From Eopsaltria australis (lineage: Eukaryota > Chordata > Aves > Passeriformes > Petroicidae): a stretch of DNA of 64,000 bases. The notes below the pieces were generated by a model. That model saw only the letters and a list, made by a program, of their open reading frames with translations, was not told the origin of the DNA and did no database searches. The stretch lies in assembly GCA_034509425.1 (NCBI GenBank), contig JAVTVJ010000344.1, positions 124,001-188,000 of the forward strand, given 5' to 3'. The position numbers were made by a program, and so were the translations under genes. Shown here one piece after another: positions 14,101 through 24,400 of this stretch (position 1 is the stretch's first letter; every line of letters begins with the position of its first letter).

Positions 14101-17100
14101 AATCTAGAATATTTTTTTTGGTCTAAATTGGCTAAGGATGTCTCCCAAAAGATTTGATGGACTAAAAAACCAAATGTGGAAACCTTGCAAGAAAAAAAAA
14201 AAAAAGTAAAAGAAAAGGTAGGAGCTTTGCAAAATTTCTCTATTACAGCTAAATCCTTAAAGTCTTTTTCAAAAGATCCCATTACTGCATCTTGCCCTTT
14301 TTCTAAGCTCAGTTTGCTTTTAGATTGACTTTATGTGTTCACCAGGATTCTTTAGTTCATATTCTTTATTTAAAAGTCTTTATGTACATTCATAAGTGTA
14401 TATTTCACTAGAAGTAGTGGACATGAATTTTATAAATTCTTCCTGATTCTATACAGAAAAAGTGGCTTTAACTGCAAAACCACTGTTCTAATTGATGGCA
14501 AATAGAAAAATAATTTTTTCAAGCTGTACTATTAAGCTATTAGTACTTCAAGCATGGCCAGCCTGTCAAGGGAGGTGATTGTCCTGCTCTGCTCTGCACC
14601 AGGGCGGCCTCACCTCGAGTCCTGTGTGCAGTTTTGAGCACCACAATATAAGGAGAATATAAATACATTAGAGAGCATCCGAAGCAGGGCCATGAAGATG
14701 CTGAGGGGCCTTGAGGGGAAGCTGTATGAGGAGTGGCTGAGGTCACTTGATCTGTTCAGCCTGGGGAAGAGGAGACTGAGGGCAGATCTCATTGCAGTTA
14801 CAACTTCCTCATGAGGGGAAGAGGAGGGGCAGGCACTGATCTCTTCTCTGTGGTGCCCAGTGACAGGACCTGAGGGAATGACCTGAAGTTGTGTCAGGAG
14901 AGGTTTAGGCTGGATATTGCAACCACCAGAGGGTGGTTGGGAACTCGAATAGGCTCCCCCGGGAAGTGATCACAGCACCAAGCCTGACAAGAGTTCCAAA
15001 GCATTTGGGCAGTGCTCTCAGGCACATGCTGCAATTTGGAATCATAGAATCATTAGGCTAGGAAAAGACCTTCAAAATCATCAAATCCAACCTTTGACTG
15101 AATACCCCCATACTAATTAAACCATAGCATTAAGTGTCTACTTGTTTTCTTTAAACACTTCTAGGGATGGGGACTCCACCACTTTTCTGAGCAGCCAATT
15201 CCAATGCTTAGCCATTCCTTCAGTGATTAAATTTTTCCTAATATTCAACCTGAATCTTCTATGGCACAACCTAAGACCATCTTCCCTTGTCCTATTCCTT
15301 GTTACCTGGCAGAAGAGGCTGACTCCCATCTCACCGCAGCCTTCTTTCTGATAATTGTAGAGACTGATAAGATCTCCCCTGAGCCTCCTTCTCTTTAGGG
15401 TAAAAACACCCCCAGCTCCCTCAGCCACTCCTCTCAACACTTGTGTTGCAGACCCTTCACCAGTCTTGTTGCCCTTCTCTGTACATGCTCCAGCCCCTCA
15501 ATGTCCTTCCTGAATTAAGGGGCCCAGAATTGAACACAGCACTTGAGGCATGGCCTCACCAATGTGAGGCACAGGTACAAGGGGACAATCACTGCCCTGG
15601 TTTTGATGGCCACACTGTTGCTAATAGAGGCCAGGATGACTGGCCTCAGCCCATGGATCCAATCTGTCTGGATCCCTCTGCAAAGCCTTCCCAGACTACA
15701 GCATATCAACAGTTCCATCCAAATTGGTGTCACCTACAGACTTACTGAATGCAGTCAATCCCTTCCATATCATCAATAAAGATGTTAACTAGGATTGGCA
15801 TGATGCTGAGCCCTAGGAAAACCCACCAGTGACCAACCATCAACTGTAGCTCCATTCACTAACACCTTCTGGGCCGGACTGTCCAGCCAGGTTTAATCAG
15901 CTAACAGTGCACTCATCCTAGACATGGGAAGCCAGTTTCTCAAGGAGGATGCTTTGGGAAATGACATCAAAGGCTTTACTAAACTCCAGGCAGACTACAT
16001 CCACAGCTTTTCCCTCATCCACTAGGTGGTTCTCCTGGATATAGAAGGAGGTCAGGTTACCCTTCCCAAACTCCTGGTGGCTGGGCCTGATGCCATGTGA
16101 TTTACTCAGTCTGTTCCATAATCTTCCCTGACACTGGGGCCAGACATACAGGCATGCAGCTCCCTGGATCTTCCTTCCAACCCTTCCTGTAGATGGGCAT
16201 CATATTGGCCAACCTCCAGTCATCTGGGACCTCCCAAGTTAACCAGAAGTAGTGATAAATGATGAGAAGTGTTTTGAAAGCAAGGTAACAAATTTTTTGA
16301 GTTTTCTTGTGCAGGGCCATATGATGGATTCTCTGTTTCTTGTCTTGTCCAACACAGGATATTCTAAGATGCTATGATTCTAATCTAAAACTGCAACTCT
16401 GTGTGTGGATTGTAGAGGGGGAGATTTCTCACTAATCCTGAAACAGCAGCATACCACTTGTGAGCTGACAAGCATTTGATAAACTACTTTTTTAAATGCA
16501 GAATCTTCTATGACACAAGAAGCCTCCCTTACCAAATGCAGACCTATGTTTACAGTCAGGCTAGTCTACATTGTAAACCACAAGCTACTTCAACAAGATG
16601 TGCATGAAGTTAGAGATAAATATGTGGATGAGTTTTTTCAGGGCTTATTCAAGGTACCTCATCATTTAGTGGTATCCCTTCTGCCATTTTCTTTTTATTC
16701 TCTGGAGGATGATAATCGTCTGCATCATAGAATTTCCATCCCAACTACGAAAAAAATAAATTAGTTATGGATTGTTCAGCTAGATCAGGTGAGGTAACAA
16801 CGACTTAAGAATCTACAAAGATGACACCGAAGAGATTACAGGCTTCTTGCACCACAGTATGATTCACCGTTTATCCCATGATGGTTAGGAAAACAAAAAC
16901 ACTTAGGCAGCTTGGTAGCAGCAACAGCTATTGCATCACGGCACTGAGCCGAAGACGGTGCAGGCGACACTGCGCCAGCCAAACCCGGCTCTGGGGACCA
17001 GCAGCCCGGGCGAAGGCCGTCGGCCCGGCGCAGGGAGGTGCCTGTCCACCCCGGCACGCCTCCGAGGCGGCGGCTCCCACACGCTCCTACCTTCGCTGCC

Positions 17101-17329
17101 AGCCGCGACCCGACCGTGGTCCTGCGGGGAAGGACAAACGGCCGGTTACGCACTGGCACCGCACACGCACCCGCACCACACGCACCCACACCCACACCCG
17201 CACCGCACCGCCGGGCTCCAGCACCCGCGCCCCCGCCACGAGCAGCGCCGCCGCTGCTCCGCCCCCCGCCCGCCCCCCCGGTACCTACTTTCCTGAGCCG
17301 CTGACGCCCATCACCACCACCAGCACCAT
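10828..17329 (-). CDS. IDNK: IDNK, gluconokinase (complete, five coding exons)
   Basis: IDNK phosphorylates D-gluconate with ATP to 6-phosphogluconate, which feeds the pentose phosphate pathway. Exons on the - strand, in order: 17329-17289, 17121-17091, 16744-16658, 13170-13127 and 11173-10828. All have GT-AG junctions and compatible phases, giving 549 nt and 182 residues against 187 in human (from memory). The spliced protein shows the GntK-family features: Walker A GVSGSGKT at residues 8-15; the DADDYHP motif at 31-37 with N40, K43 and M44; GIPLNDEDRIPWL at 47-59; ACSALKK at 79-85 followed by YRR; and [19 protein letters not shown] at 133-151. The ATG sits in a strong GCCGCCATGG context in the CpG island. 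The N-terminus is shorter than the human MAAPGALLVMGVSG. No catalytic residue appears lost. Confidence 0.96.
11174..13126 (-). other. IDNK: IDNK intron 4
   Basis: A GT-AG intron of about 1.95 kb. It contains a CR1 3' fragment (about 12250-12740) in the same orientation as the gene. The remainder is unique AT-rich sequence with no exon signal. Confidence 0.85.
12250..12740 (-). mobile_element. CR1 LINE 3'-region fragment in IDNK intron 4
   Basis: The + strand carries the reverse complement of CR1 3' sequence: 'CCCAGAACTGACACAGCA', 'GTGGCCTCACCTGTGC', 'TGCCTGGGGTTATTCC' and the TGATGTCATCTGCAAA stretch. It is degraded with no long reading frame, and the extreme 3' terminus is not seen. Confidence 0.82.
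13127..13170 (-). CDS. IDNK: IDNK coding exon 4
   Basis: A 44-nt exon encoding [14 protein letters not shown] plus two bases of an arginine codon. The acceptor is TTTCTAG and the donor is GTAAGA. The DRxPWL motif is a GntK-family signature. Confidence 0.95.
14550..16383 (+). mobile_element. CR1 LINE 3' region, split by a second CR1
   Basis: A + strand CR1. The first part (about 14550-15037) has the typical stretch GGCCTTGAGGGGAAGCTGT, 'CTGTTCAGCCTGGGGAAGAG' and 'GGGTGGTTGGGAACTCGAAT', and stops after GGCACATGCTGCAATTT. The missing 3' terminus resumes at about 16295 with TTTTCTTGTGCAGGGCC and ends ACACAGGATATTC...TATGATTCTAA near 16383. The interval between is a CR1 in the opposite orientation. 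Confidence 0.8.
15038..16294 (-). mobile_element. CR1 LINE (RT end and 3' UTR), nested in another CR1
   Basis: A - strand CR1 whose 3' terminus is at the left (GGAATCATAGAATCATTAGG on the + strand). From the right, the - strand gives RT fragments ([19 protein letters not shown], then [21 protein letters not shown]), then the region of SKAFDVI, then 3' UTR. Frames are broken and parts of the RT are deleted. It is truncated at its 5' end near 16294, where the host CR1 resumes. Confidence 0.85.
16658..16744 (-). CDS. IDNK: IDNK coding exon 3 (gluconate-binding region)
   Basis: An 87-nt exon of 29 whole codons encoding [18 protein letters not shown] and then [11 protein letters not shown]. The acceptor is a T-rich tract ending CGTAG and the donor is GTACCT. 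The sequence is almost identical to human apart from conservative changes such as PPENKKK for EENRRK. Confidence 0.96.
17091..17121 (-). CDS. IDNK: IDNK coding exon 2 (31-nt exon)
   Basis: A very short exon encoding the end of the P-loop lysine codon, then [10 protein letters not shown]. The acceptor is CCTTCCCCGCAG and the donor is GTAGGA. It restores the reading frame exactly between exon 1 and exon 3, and its content corresponds to human STVGALLASE. The intron before it is only 167 bp and GC-rich. Confidence 0.93.
17289..17329 (-). CDS. IDNK: IDNK coding exon 1 (start and P-loop)
   Basis: ATG at 17329 starts [14 protein letters not shown], the first beta strand and most of the Walker A loop. 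The lysine codon is split: AA is here and G is in exon 2. The donor is GTAGGT. The context is GCCGCCATGG and no in-frame upstream ATG is evident nearby. Confidence 0.94.
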
Positions 17330-17924
17330 GGCGGCCCGCTGCTCTGCCGCTGCCCCTCTGCCCTCCTGTGCCGCCGCCCTGGCCCGCCCTCGGCCTCTGC
17401 CTCTGCCGCGGGAGGCGGGTGCGGACCCGCCCGCGGGCCCCGGGCGCGGGGCGGCCCCAGCGCGGCCCAGCGGGGAGCGGCCGAAGCGCCTCCTCCTGCC
17501 CCGCCGCCGCCGCCCCGCGCTGCTGCCCGGGACCGTCAGCCGCTCACCTTCTATGGGAACCCGCGACGCCCGTGTCGCGTCCCCCGCTCTCTTTCCCCGC
17601 TGTCGCTCCTTGTGCTGAAGTTACCTGATCTTCTCCCGAACCCTCTTTGTTTCAGTCTGGTCGGACATTTCTCTCCCAGCGGTTTCTAGCACTGTATGCA
17701 CCGTCTGCAGCCTCAGCAACACACGCGAATTTAATAGAAACAGTAATTTCTGCAGTGCGTGTTAAAGTGTGCGTTGGTGCCCATTGAATTCTGTATCAGC
17801 CTTTGGTGATAAAGGTCTGCCTTTAAAATTTAATTAAGGTATCAGCCATGCCGTGACTAATTAAGTTTTCGTATTTATTAAAGCATTGATCCAGTCATAC
17901 TTTTAAATTACTGAATTACTTGGT

Positions 17925-18440
17925 GGGTAAGTCTGGGAAGGACCACCGATGGGATCATCTAGTCCAACACACCGGCTCAAGCAGGACCCTCTAGAGCACG
18001 TTAGGATTCTGTCCAGGCACTTTTGAGTATCTCCAGTGAGGGAGACTCCACAACCTCTCCGGGCAGCCTGTTCCAGTGCTCGGTCACCTTTGCAGTAAGG
18101 AAGTGCCTCCTGACGTTCGAGTGGAACTTCCTGTGTTTAGTTTCTGTACATTGCTTCTTGTTCTACTGCTTGGCACCGCTGAGCAGAGCCTGGATCCTTC
18201 CTCTTGACACCCTCCCTTCAGATGCTCACAGACATTGATCAGGTACCCTCTCAGTTGTCTTTTTTCGAGACTGAACAGGCCCAGCTCCCTCAGCCTTTCC
18301 CCATAAGAGAGATGATCTAGTCCCTCAATCATCCTTGTAGCCCTTTGCTGGATCTTCTGCAGGAGCTCCATGACCTGTGAAGCCTAGAACTGGACATGGC
18401 ACTCCAGATGTGGCTTCACCAGGGCTGAGAAGAGGGGCAA
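17925..18440 (-). mobile_element. CR1 LINE 3'-end fragment
   Basis: The + strand has the reverse complement of a CR1 3' UTR: AAGTCTGGGAAGGACCACC, 'ATCTAGTCCAACACACCGGC', 'GGGCAGCCTGTTCCAGTGCT', 'CTGAACAGGCCCAGCTCCCT' and 'GAACTGGACATGGCACTCCA'. The 3' terminus is near 17925 and the copy is 5'-truncated near 18440. It lies just upstream of the IDNK promoter. Confidence 0.9.
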
Positions 18441-21400
18441 GATTGTGGAAAATTGTGGAAATTCTCTTTTAGATGTCAAGTATTCTTGCTATTATCGTGT
18501 ACATGTATCTGACCTAGCAACATTTTTAAAACTACAACGATCAAATGCAGTGATGCTGCCGACCAGCGTTGAAGTTTTCCTGTGCGACGGAGAAGCATCT
18601 GCTGCGCCTGTGAGAGCTGCTCCACCCGGTGGCTTCAGGAGGGCATCATGTGTGCCCCCTTCATATTTTTTACTTCAGTCTAACCTTGGAATAAATCCTC
18701 AGAACATATATTAAGTCTCTGAGCCTGCATGAAATTTTAGTTCCTTTGCACGGCACTTCAAACAACATTATGAATGTTATACGTATATTTTATTTATTTA
18801 TTTATTCATAATTGTTGCCTGTCTCTGACCATTTAATTAAGGTCTGGAACTGCCTGTTCTTCATATACCTATTAAGAAATTCTTAACAAGACCAGAACTT
18901 TCAAAGTTATTAGGCTATTGCTGAAACAGACCAGTTCTCAAATTACTAACAGACTGATGATTTCTTTAAGGCACCATGTGACTGGATATGTATTTTGCTG
19001 TAATAGCCGTATGATTCTGCTAAAGTAATTGAATTCGCATGCATCTTTTCCATTTGCTGGCTTATTAATTGTGAGACAGGTGAAAATGCTTCATTTGGAT
19101 GAGAGTTCCTGGGAGATCCAGAGGAACAAACCGAAAAATTCCAGCAGTCACTTTGACCCTGGTAGCATCACAATTGCTATTCCCATTGCCAGAATTAGAA
19201 CTTTTAATTGCTCTGCCACAACAATTCCCGAGATTTTGCTGACATGAAGAACAACTGACTAGCCTGCCTAGAGTGCATGCTCAATGGCTTTTGTTGTAAC
19301 CAGCTTTAGCAAGCTTCTCTATTTGATACCTTTCTTTTTTCATCATTCATATCCTTGCATTTTGGAAATAGAGCCATGTTAGACTGGTGTGATGTTATCT
19401 AATAGCTAATTTATATCATTGTTTGTGCAGCAGGTCTTGCCAGAAGTTCTCTTTTACTCAGACCCAGGATAACCAAATATGAGCGTGCACTGGTAGAGTT
19501 TGCATGCACTGTACAGGCAGCAGTGTGCTCTGCAGATGCTGCTGCAGGGAGAAGAAAAAAGAACTGGGGAAAGCTGCTTGAACTGTACAAACACAAGGAT
19601 CTATAGGCAATGTGAGGAAGGCAATTACATCAGACTTCCTGCTTGTGTGGCTGATATGATTTACTGCAGATATTATTCATGTTAGTAGTCAACTGGAGAG
19701 ATGACTGGATAAAACTCAGTCAAATGGTTTTTTTTTAGCAGCATCAGATTGTATATGCTTTAGCTAAGCATTTAAGATGTGCTTAATTAAGTTGTAGATC
19801 CAATAAAATATGTGGATCCTGTTCATGTGAGTTGAGTGAGGATTTCCCTTTCAGTCTGTTCTAGTCACAGGACTATTAAATATTTTTACACTTACTATTT
19901 CTTTAATAACGTGGAAGAGTTTCATATTATCATCATTTAATGATGTATATACATCTTAGGAAATTTGTCCTGATGCTTATTCTCTGAAGATCATTTGCTG
20001 GAGGTGGCATGGGTGCCTTCTCCCTATCATTTATTTTTACTTCTAATGTTGCCAGAATGTAGAACTTGATTCCGAATCTCTGATGTGGTTATATAAAAAA
20101 TCTTGTATGGTTTCATAAGTTCCAGAGTACATTCATGTACCTGAAGTAGGAGACAATGGAATGTAAGCATCTTCTGATGTTTTATTTCTTATATTTAGTA
20201 ATAGGTAAAAATAAAATATTATGGTGAATGATGAGCATTCTAGAATTAAAAGCCAAAAAACCTCAAGAATGCCTACCAGAAAACCCATCAAGTACTTCTC
20301 AGCCCCTAAAGAATTTTCCAGACATTGTATCTTTAAACACTTTTTAAAATGGCATTTGGTCTATTTTATGGCTATTAGGAGTATTTTCAGTGTCTTTCTG
20401 AGCCTTTCTGGTTTGACTAATTGACTAATATTGAATTTATGGAATTCAGTAGAGCTTCATCTTCTACTTAAATTAGCTGCCTAATTTTAGAGAAGGGTAA
20501 CATGAAATATGAATGAGAGAATTTCATTTTCCTGGAGTTATTTCTGTTTGCCTTATCTATCTCCTTCCCATGGATACTAAGAAATGTCTGTTGTATTCAG
20601 AATACTGCCAAATTCAAAGTAGAAAAAAAAAAAAACATTCCCAAGGTAGTTCCTAATGGAAACTTATCACAGTATAATGGTGAACTACTATACAAGTGCA
20701 CAGGCCTCTTAAAGCTTGCCAGGAACATCCATCATCTTGGACATCTGCTTCTTGTAAAAGTGAGGCCTCAGACACATCGAGTGATCTGAGCTTCCTGAAC
20801 CTTAAGGGGAGTAAGACAGTTTTTCAAGCAGCTAAGTCCCAAATTTACGGAGTCATTTAGGGGTTCAAATCAAATCCTGAATATACACTGATAGTCAATA
20901 CAAGGCAGAGAGTGTTAATACAATGTGCTCTCTCTGAGGAGAGTAGCTGAAAGAAGCTATTCTGTGGTGTTCTCTTGGTCACACTTAATCCTCATTGTGA
21001 AGTAAATAATCATCAAATCACAGCTATGGTTATTGAAAATTTGCCAACAATTTTCAGAATTTGTTTTATGCTATGCAAAGTCAGTCAATACACTGTCTGA
21101 AGTCCTTTCTAAGGAGAATTTAGTGCATAATGGCTTTCTTTGCCCTACAGGATTTGCCAGTACTGAGAAAAAAATCAGCAATTTGTGAAATGAGTCAAAC
21201 TTTCAGACATTTGGGGTCAGTAAATCAAACTAAAGCTGTTAAATGTTTTTGAAATCACTTTAAGTATTTGTATATATTACCTCATCCCATTTTTTATACT
21301 TAAACTCAGAGCCTTAGGCTATGATGTTCATGAAATTAAAAGGAGCCTTGTAAATAACTCTTCTTATTTTTTTCCAGTTTGCAGTACAAACACAAAGAAA

Positions 21401-24400
21401 CAAAAAAAAAAAATAGGTGAGGGAATGGGAGTGGTTTTTCTTTGTTGCTTGTGACTCAAGTATGTTCTCAGTTTGATTGCAGAGCTGAAGGAATGACAAA
21501 ATCATCTGAGTCTAGTTATAGGTAGTAGAGGAATGCAATACTTCATACTATACTACAACCTGAACATGTCCTAGCTCACTAATTTCTGTACAGGGCAGCC
21601 TAAGAAAACATTTATCTAAAGTGTAAATACACATAGATCTAAACACAGAAGTTACTGCTAAATGATTTAAGTTATCTTAACAACAGCAAAGGAAATACTA
21701 TGATACTATGCTTATACAATGGCTAGCTGTTTGTCTTTCAGTAAAATTAATATAGATAAGAAATGGAAAATTAGTTGGGCTTTTTGCATGGTTGTTACTT
21801 AGGTTTTGAAAACTTCTTCATTTTATGGATTTTATTTTATCAGTGTAATCCTAGTTAAGTCTTTCAATACCAACTCCAGGTTTGCATAAGATTCCTACCA
21901 AATTTAATTGTATATCAGAAATCACAGTGTTTTACCACATAAAAATATATTCATGTGATGTGACCAAAATCAGTAGGATTAATATAAATACTCCGAGGAA
22001 GTGCTCAAAAAAGCAAAATTGTCTGAAACACTGAGTTCATAAAATAATCTTTTATGTATCTGCCATGTTGAGAGTATAAAAATTGTGAACATTACAACAG
22101 TTTCAGTCCAGAGTAGCAACTACAGCTGCACCAGTGTGATTCAAAAGTGACAGTGAGAGCCAAGGGGTTATGTCTGAAACTCAGAGCACAGTCAGGAAAA
22201 TACATGGATTTTTCTGCCTGGGTGTGGAAGGCTGCTAGCAGAGGTAGTGCGCAGCTACTGCTTGCAGGCCACAGTCACAAGCAGTCTGGAGTAATTTCAG
22301 TGTTACTTCAGGGACAGAGTGGAAATAAAGAAGACCACAGAGTTACAGAAAGACTGTTTTATTTTCTTTAATTTCTTCAAAAAGAAAGCACACAAACTGA
22401 AGAGAACATCTAGGAGAGCTTTGCTGTTTCTATTCCAGTCCATGTGAGAATAAAAGTTGCTTCTACAGGAGTATTTTGTTACTTTAAAAGATTCTGGCCT
22501 CCACTGGAAGTACAGGTTTTGCAACAGATTTATTATTTTATCTTCTCATCTTGTATTTGTCTCATAAGACCCAGGATGTAAAAGTTATGCAGTCTATATT
22601 TCAACATGGCTTGCAATACCAACAGCATGCACTGATGTGGAACCATTAATTTTGGAAGCACTCAAAGCATTAGGAAGGTGGAGCCACCCGCTGGCTCTGG
22701 AAAATGGCAGGGAGAATATGTATCTTTAAAAGCTGCTTCTACAAGTAAGTAATAAGATTACTGTTTCTGAGCAGCTACTATTGAAAACTTTTGAAGTATG
22801 CTTTCTTAGTTTCTCTGACAAATTTTTTCCGTGTAGTTAGTCCACATCTCTTCCCTGGGTAGCCAAGCCTCCATTTTGCAATCCCTTACAAGCATACTTA
22901 GCTCTTACACCACACAGCCTCTCATGTGCAAGGAGGTTCAACAACAAGTTAATTGCAACTTCAAATCCTGTCTGTATTAGCTTTTACATAATTAAAAGAG
23001 CCAGACCAGTAAAAAAGCAACAGTTCCTACAGTAATTTGGAAAGGAATTAATGACAGAACCCAGAAGCTATAGAGAGAGCTGTATCAGAAACTGAATATT
23101 GTTGCGTATTATTATTTAAAAATCAAGGTGCTAATTACTTTAATAACAGACTCTGGATACAGATTAGATGCTGACAAGATGATCAAACTTGAAAGACATG
23201 TTGTATATAATACATGCTTTTCCTGTAATACTTATTTTGTTCACAAAATGCACTAGGACCCTGACATAATTTTGCAAAGCAGAAGTTTTATTTTGCTGGA
23301 CTTTACCTTGATTTGTGCAAATTAGACATGATGTAAAATATGATTCCTCATATAGACCTCAATTTTGAGGATCATTCCTAGGTGGAAAAGTGCTTTAAAC
23401 ACATTTGAAGTTAGACAACTATCACTGCAGACAAGTTGTGTAAAATTCAGAACATATGACAAGAGTATTAAAAGTCAGAATAATCCCAAAAGAAGAAAAG
23501 GAACTATAAAACCAGCCAAAACTGGTCTATGCACTTGGAGCTCTTTCAAAGTGCATGTGCAGCAGCCATGGAAACAGGATGTTACTGCAAGAGAATTCTG
23601 TCCATAAGCATCCAAATTCCACCCAGTAACAGGAACAGTATAAAAGGATACACAGAAAGGTGTGTGGTGGGGACTATTTCTCTATGCACTCCTTAAGCAG
23701 GGCTTTTGGGATGCTGAGATCTCTTCAAAGCCTGACTCTGAATATTTTGCTGGACTGGCCACCAGGTAACTGATGCTAATGTAGTTTTTATATATTTTAT
23801 GATGACTGCAGTTGTTACAGTAATGATCAAATTTAATCCAACCTGCAATATTAATGTTGAAAAAATGCGGTTGTTTGTTGTAACATTAGACTGTATTTGA
23901 ATTGGAGTCTTGGTAAACATTTATTTAAACAAATTCTACAAAAGGAAGAACAGTTCAAGCTATAGATAGGCAATATCTCTTCTCCAATTATCAATGCTGC
24001 CTGCAAATATATCTCTACCTACTTAAGAAAGGAACTTTTTTTTTATCAGATTGTTATATTCTTTGTCTATGCATAAGTATGGCCAGGAGAATAGAGCTGT
24101 GATTTGTGGCTTGATCAGCAGATTGAGAGTGTCTTTTTTAGGCTCAACAAATCATTGGTATGGTAATTTTTTTAAAATTCATTGTAGACTGAGGAGATAT
24201 ATGGATGTGGCAGCCACTCTGCATTCAGCATAAGACAAGCAGGTTCTTCTAGGTACTGAATTAACTGTAGACCTCTGAAATCCCTGGTTATGTCATGTGC
24301 AAAACCTGTAAATCTTTCACCAGTGGTAGCTGCAGGGTTTCTTTGAGGCTGTTAACAAGCCTGTAAGAGTACTGTGTAGATTGTGTGAAAGCAGCTAGAG

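Larger units (their letters stand above)
13171..16657 (-). other. IDNK: IDNK intron 3
   Basis: An intron of about 3.5 kb. The middle and proximal half (14550-16383) is filled by a CR1 inserted into another CR1. The rest, 13171-14549, is AT-rich with no recognisable feature. Confidence 0.85.
16930..17640 (-). promoter_or_regulatory. IDNK: CpG-island promoter of IDNK
   Basis: GC-rich, CpG-dense sequence in otherwise AT-rich DNA. It covers IDNK exons 1 and 2, the 167-bp intron between them and about 300 bp upstream of the ATG. No clear TATA box is seen at a suitable distance, so dispersed initiation is likely. The end near 17640 is where CpG density falls off. Confidence 0.8.

Noticed and set aside
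16836..17628. Open frames of 86-246 codons in the IDNK CpG island
   Set aside because: Composition-driven frames, rich in Arg, Pro and Ala. The real coding sequence here is the two short IDNK exons on the - strand.
23565..23575. GCCATGGAAAC, resembling an RFX X-box half-site
   Set aside because: Only one half matches and there is no promoter nearby; such matches are frequent by chance.
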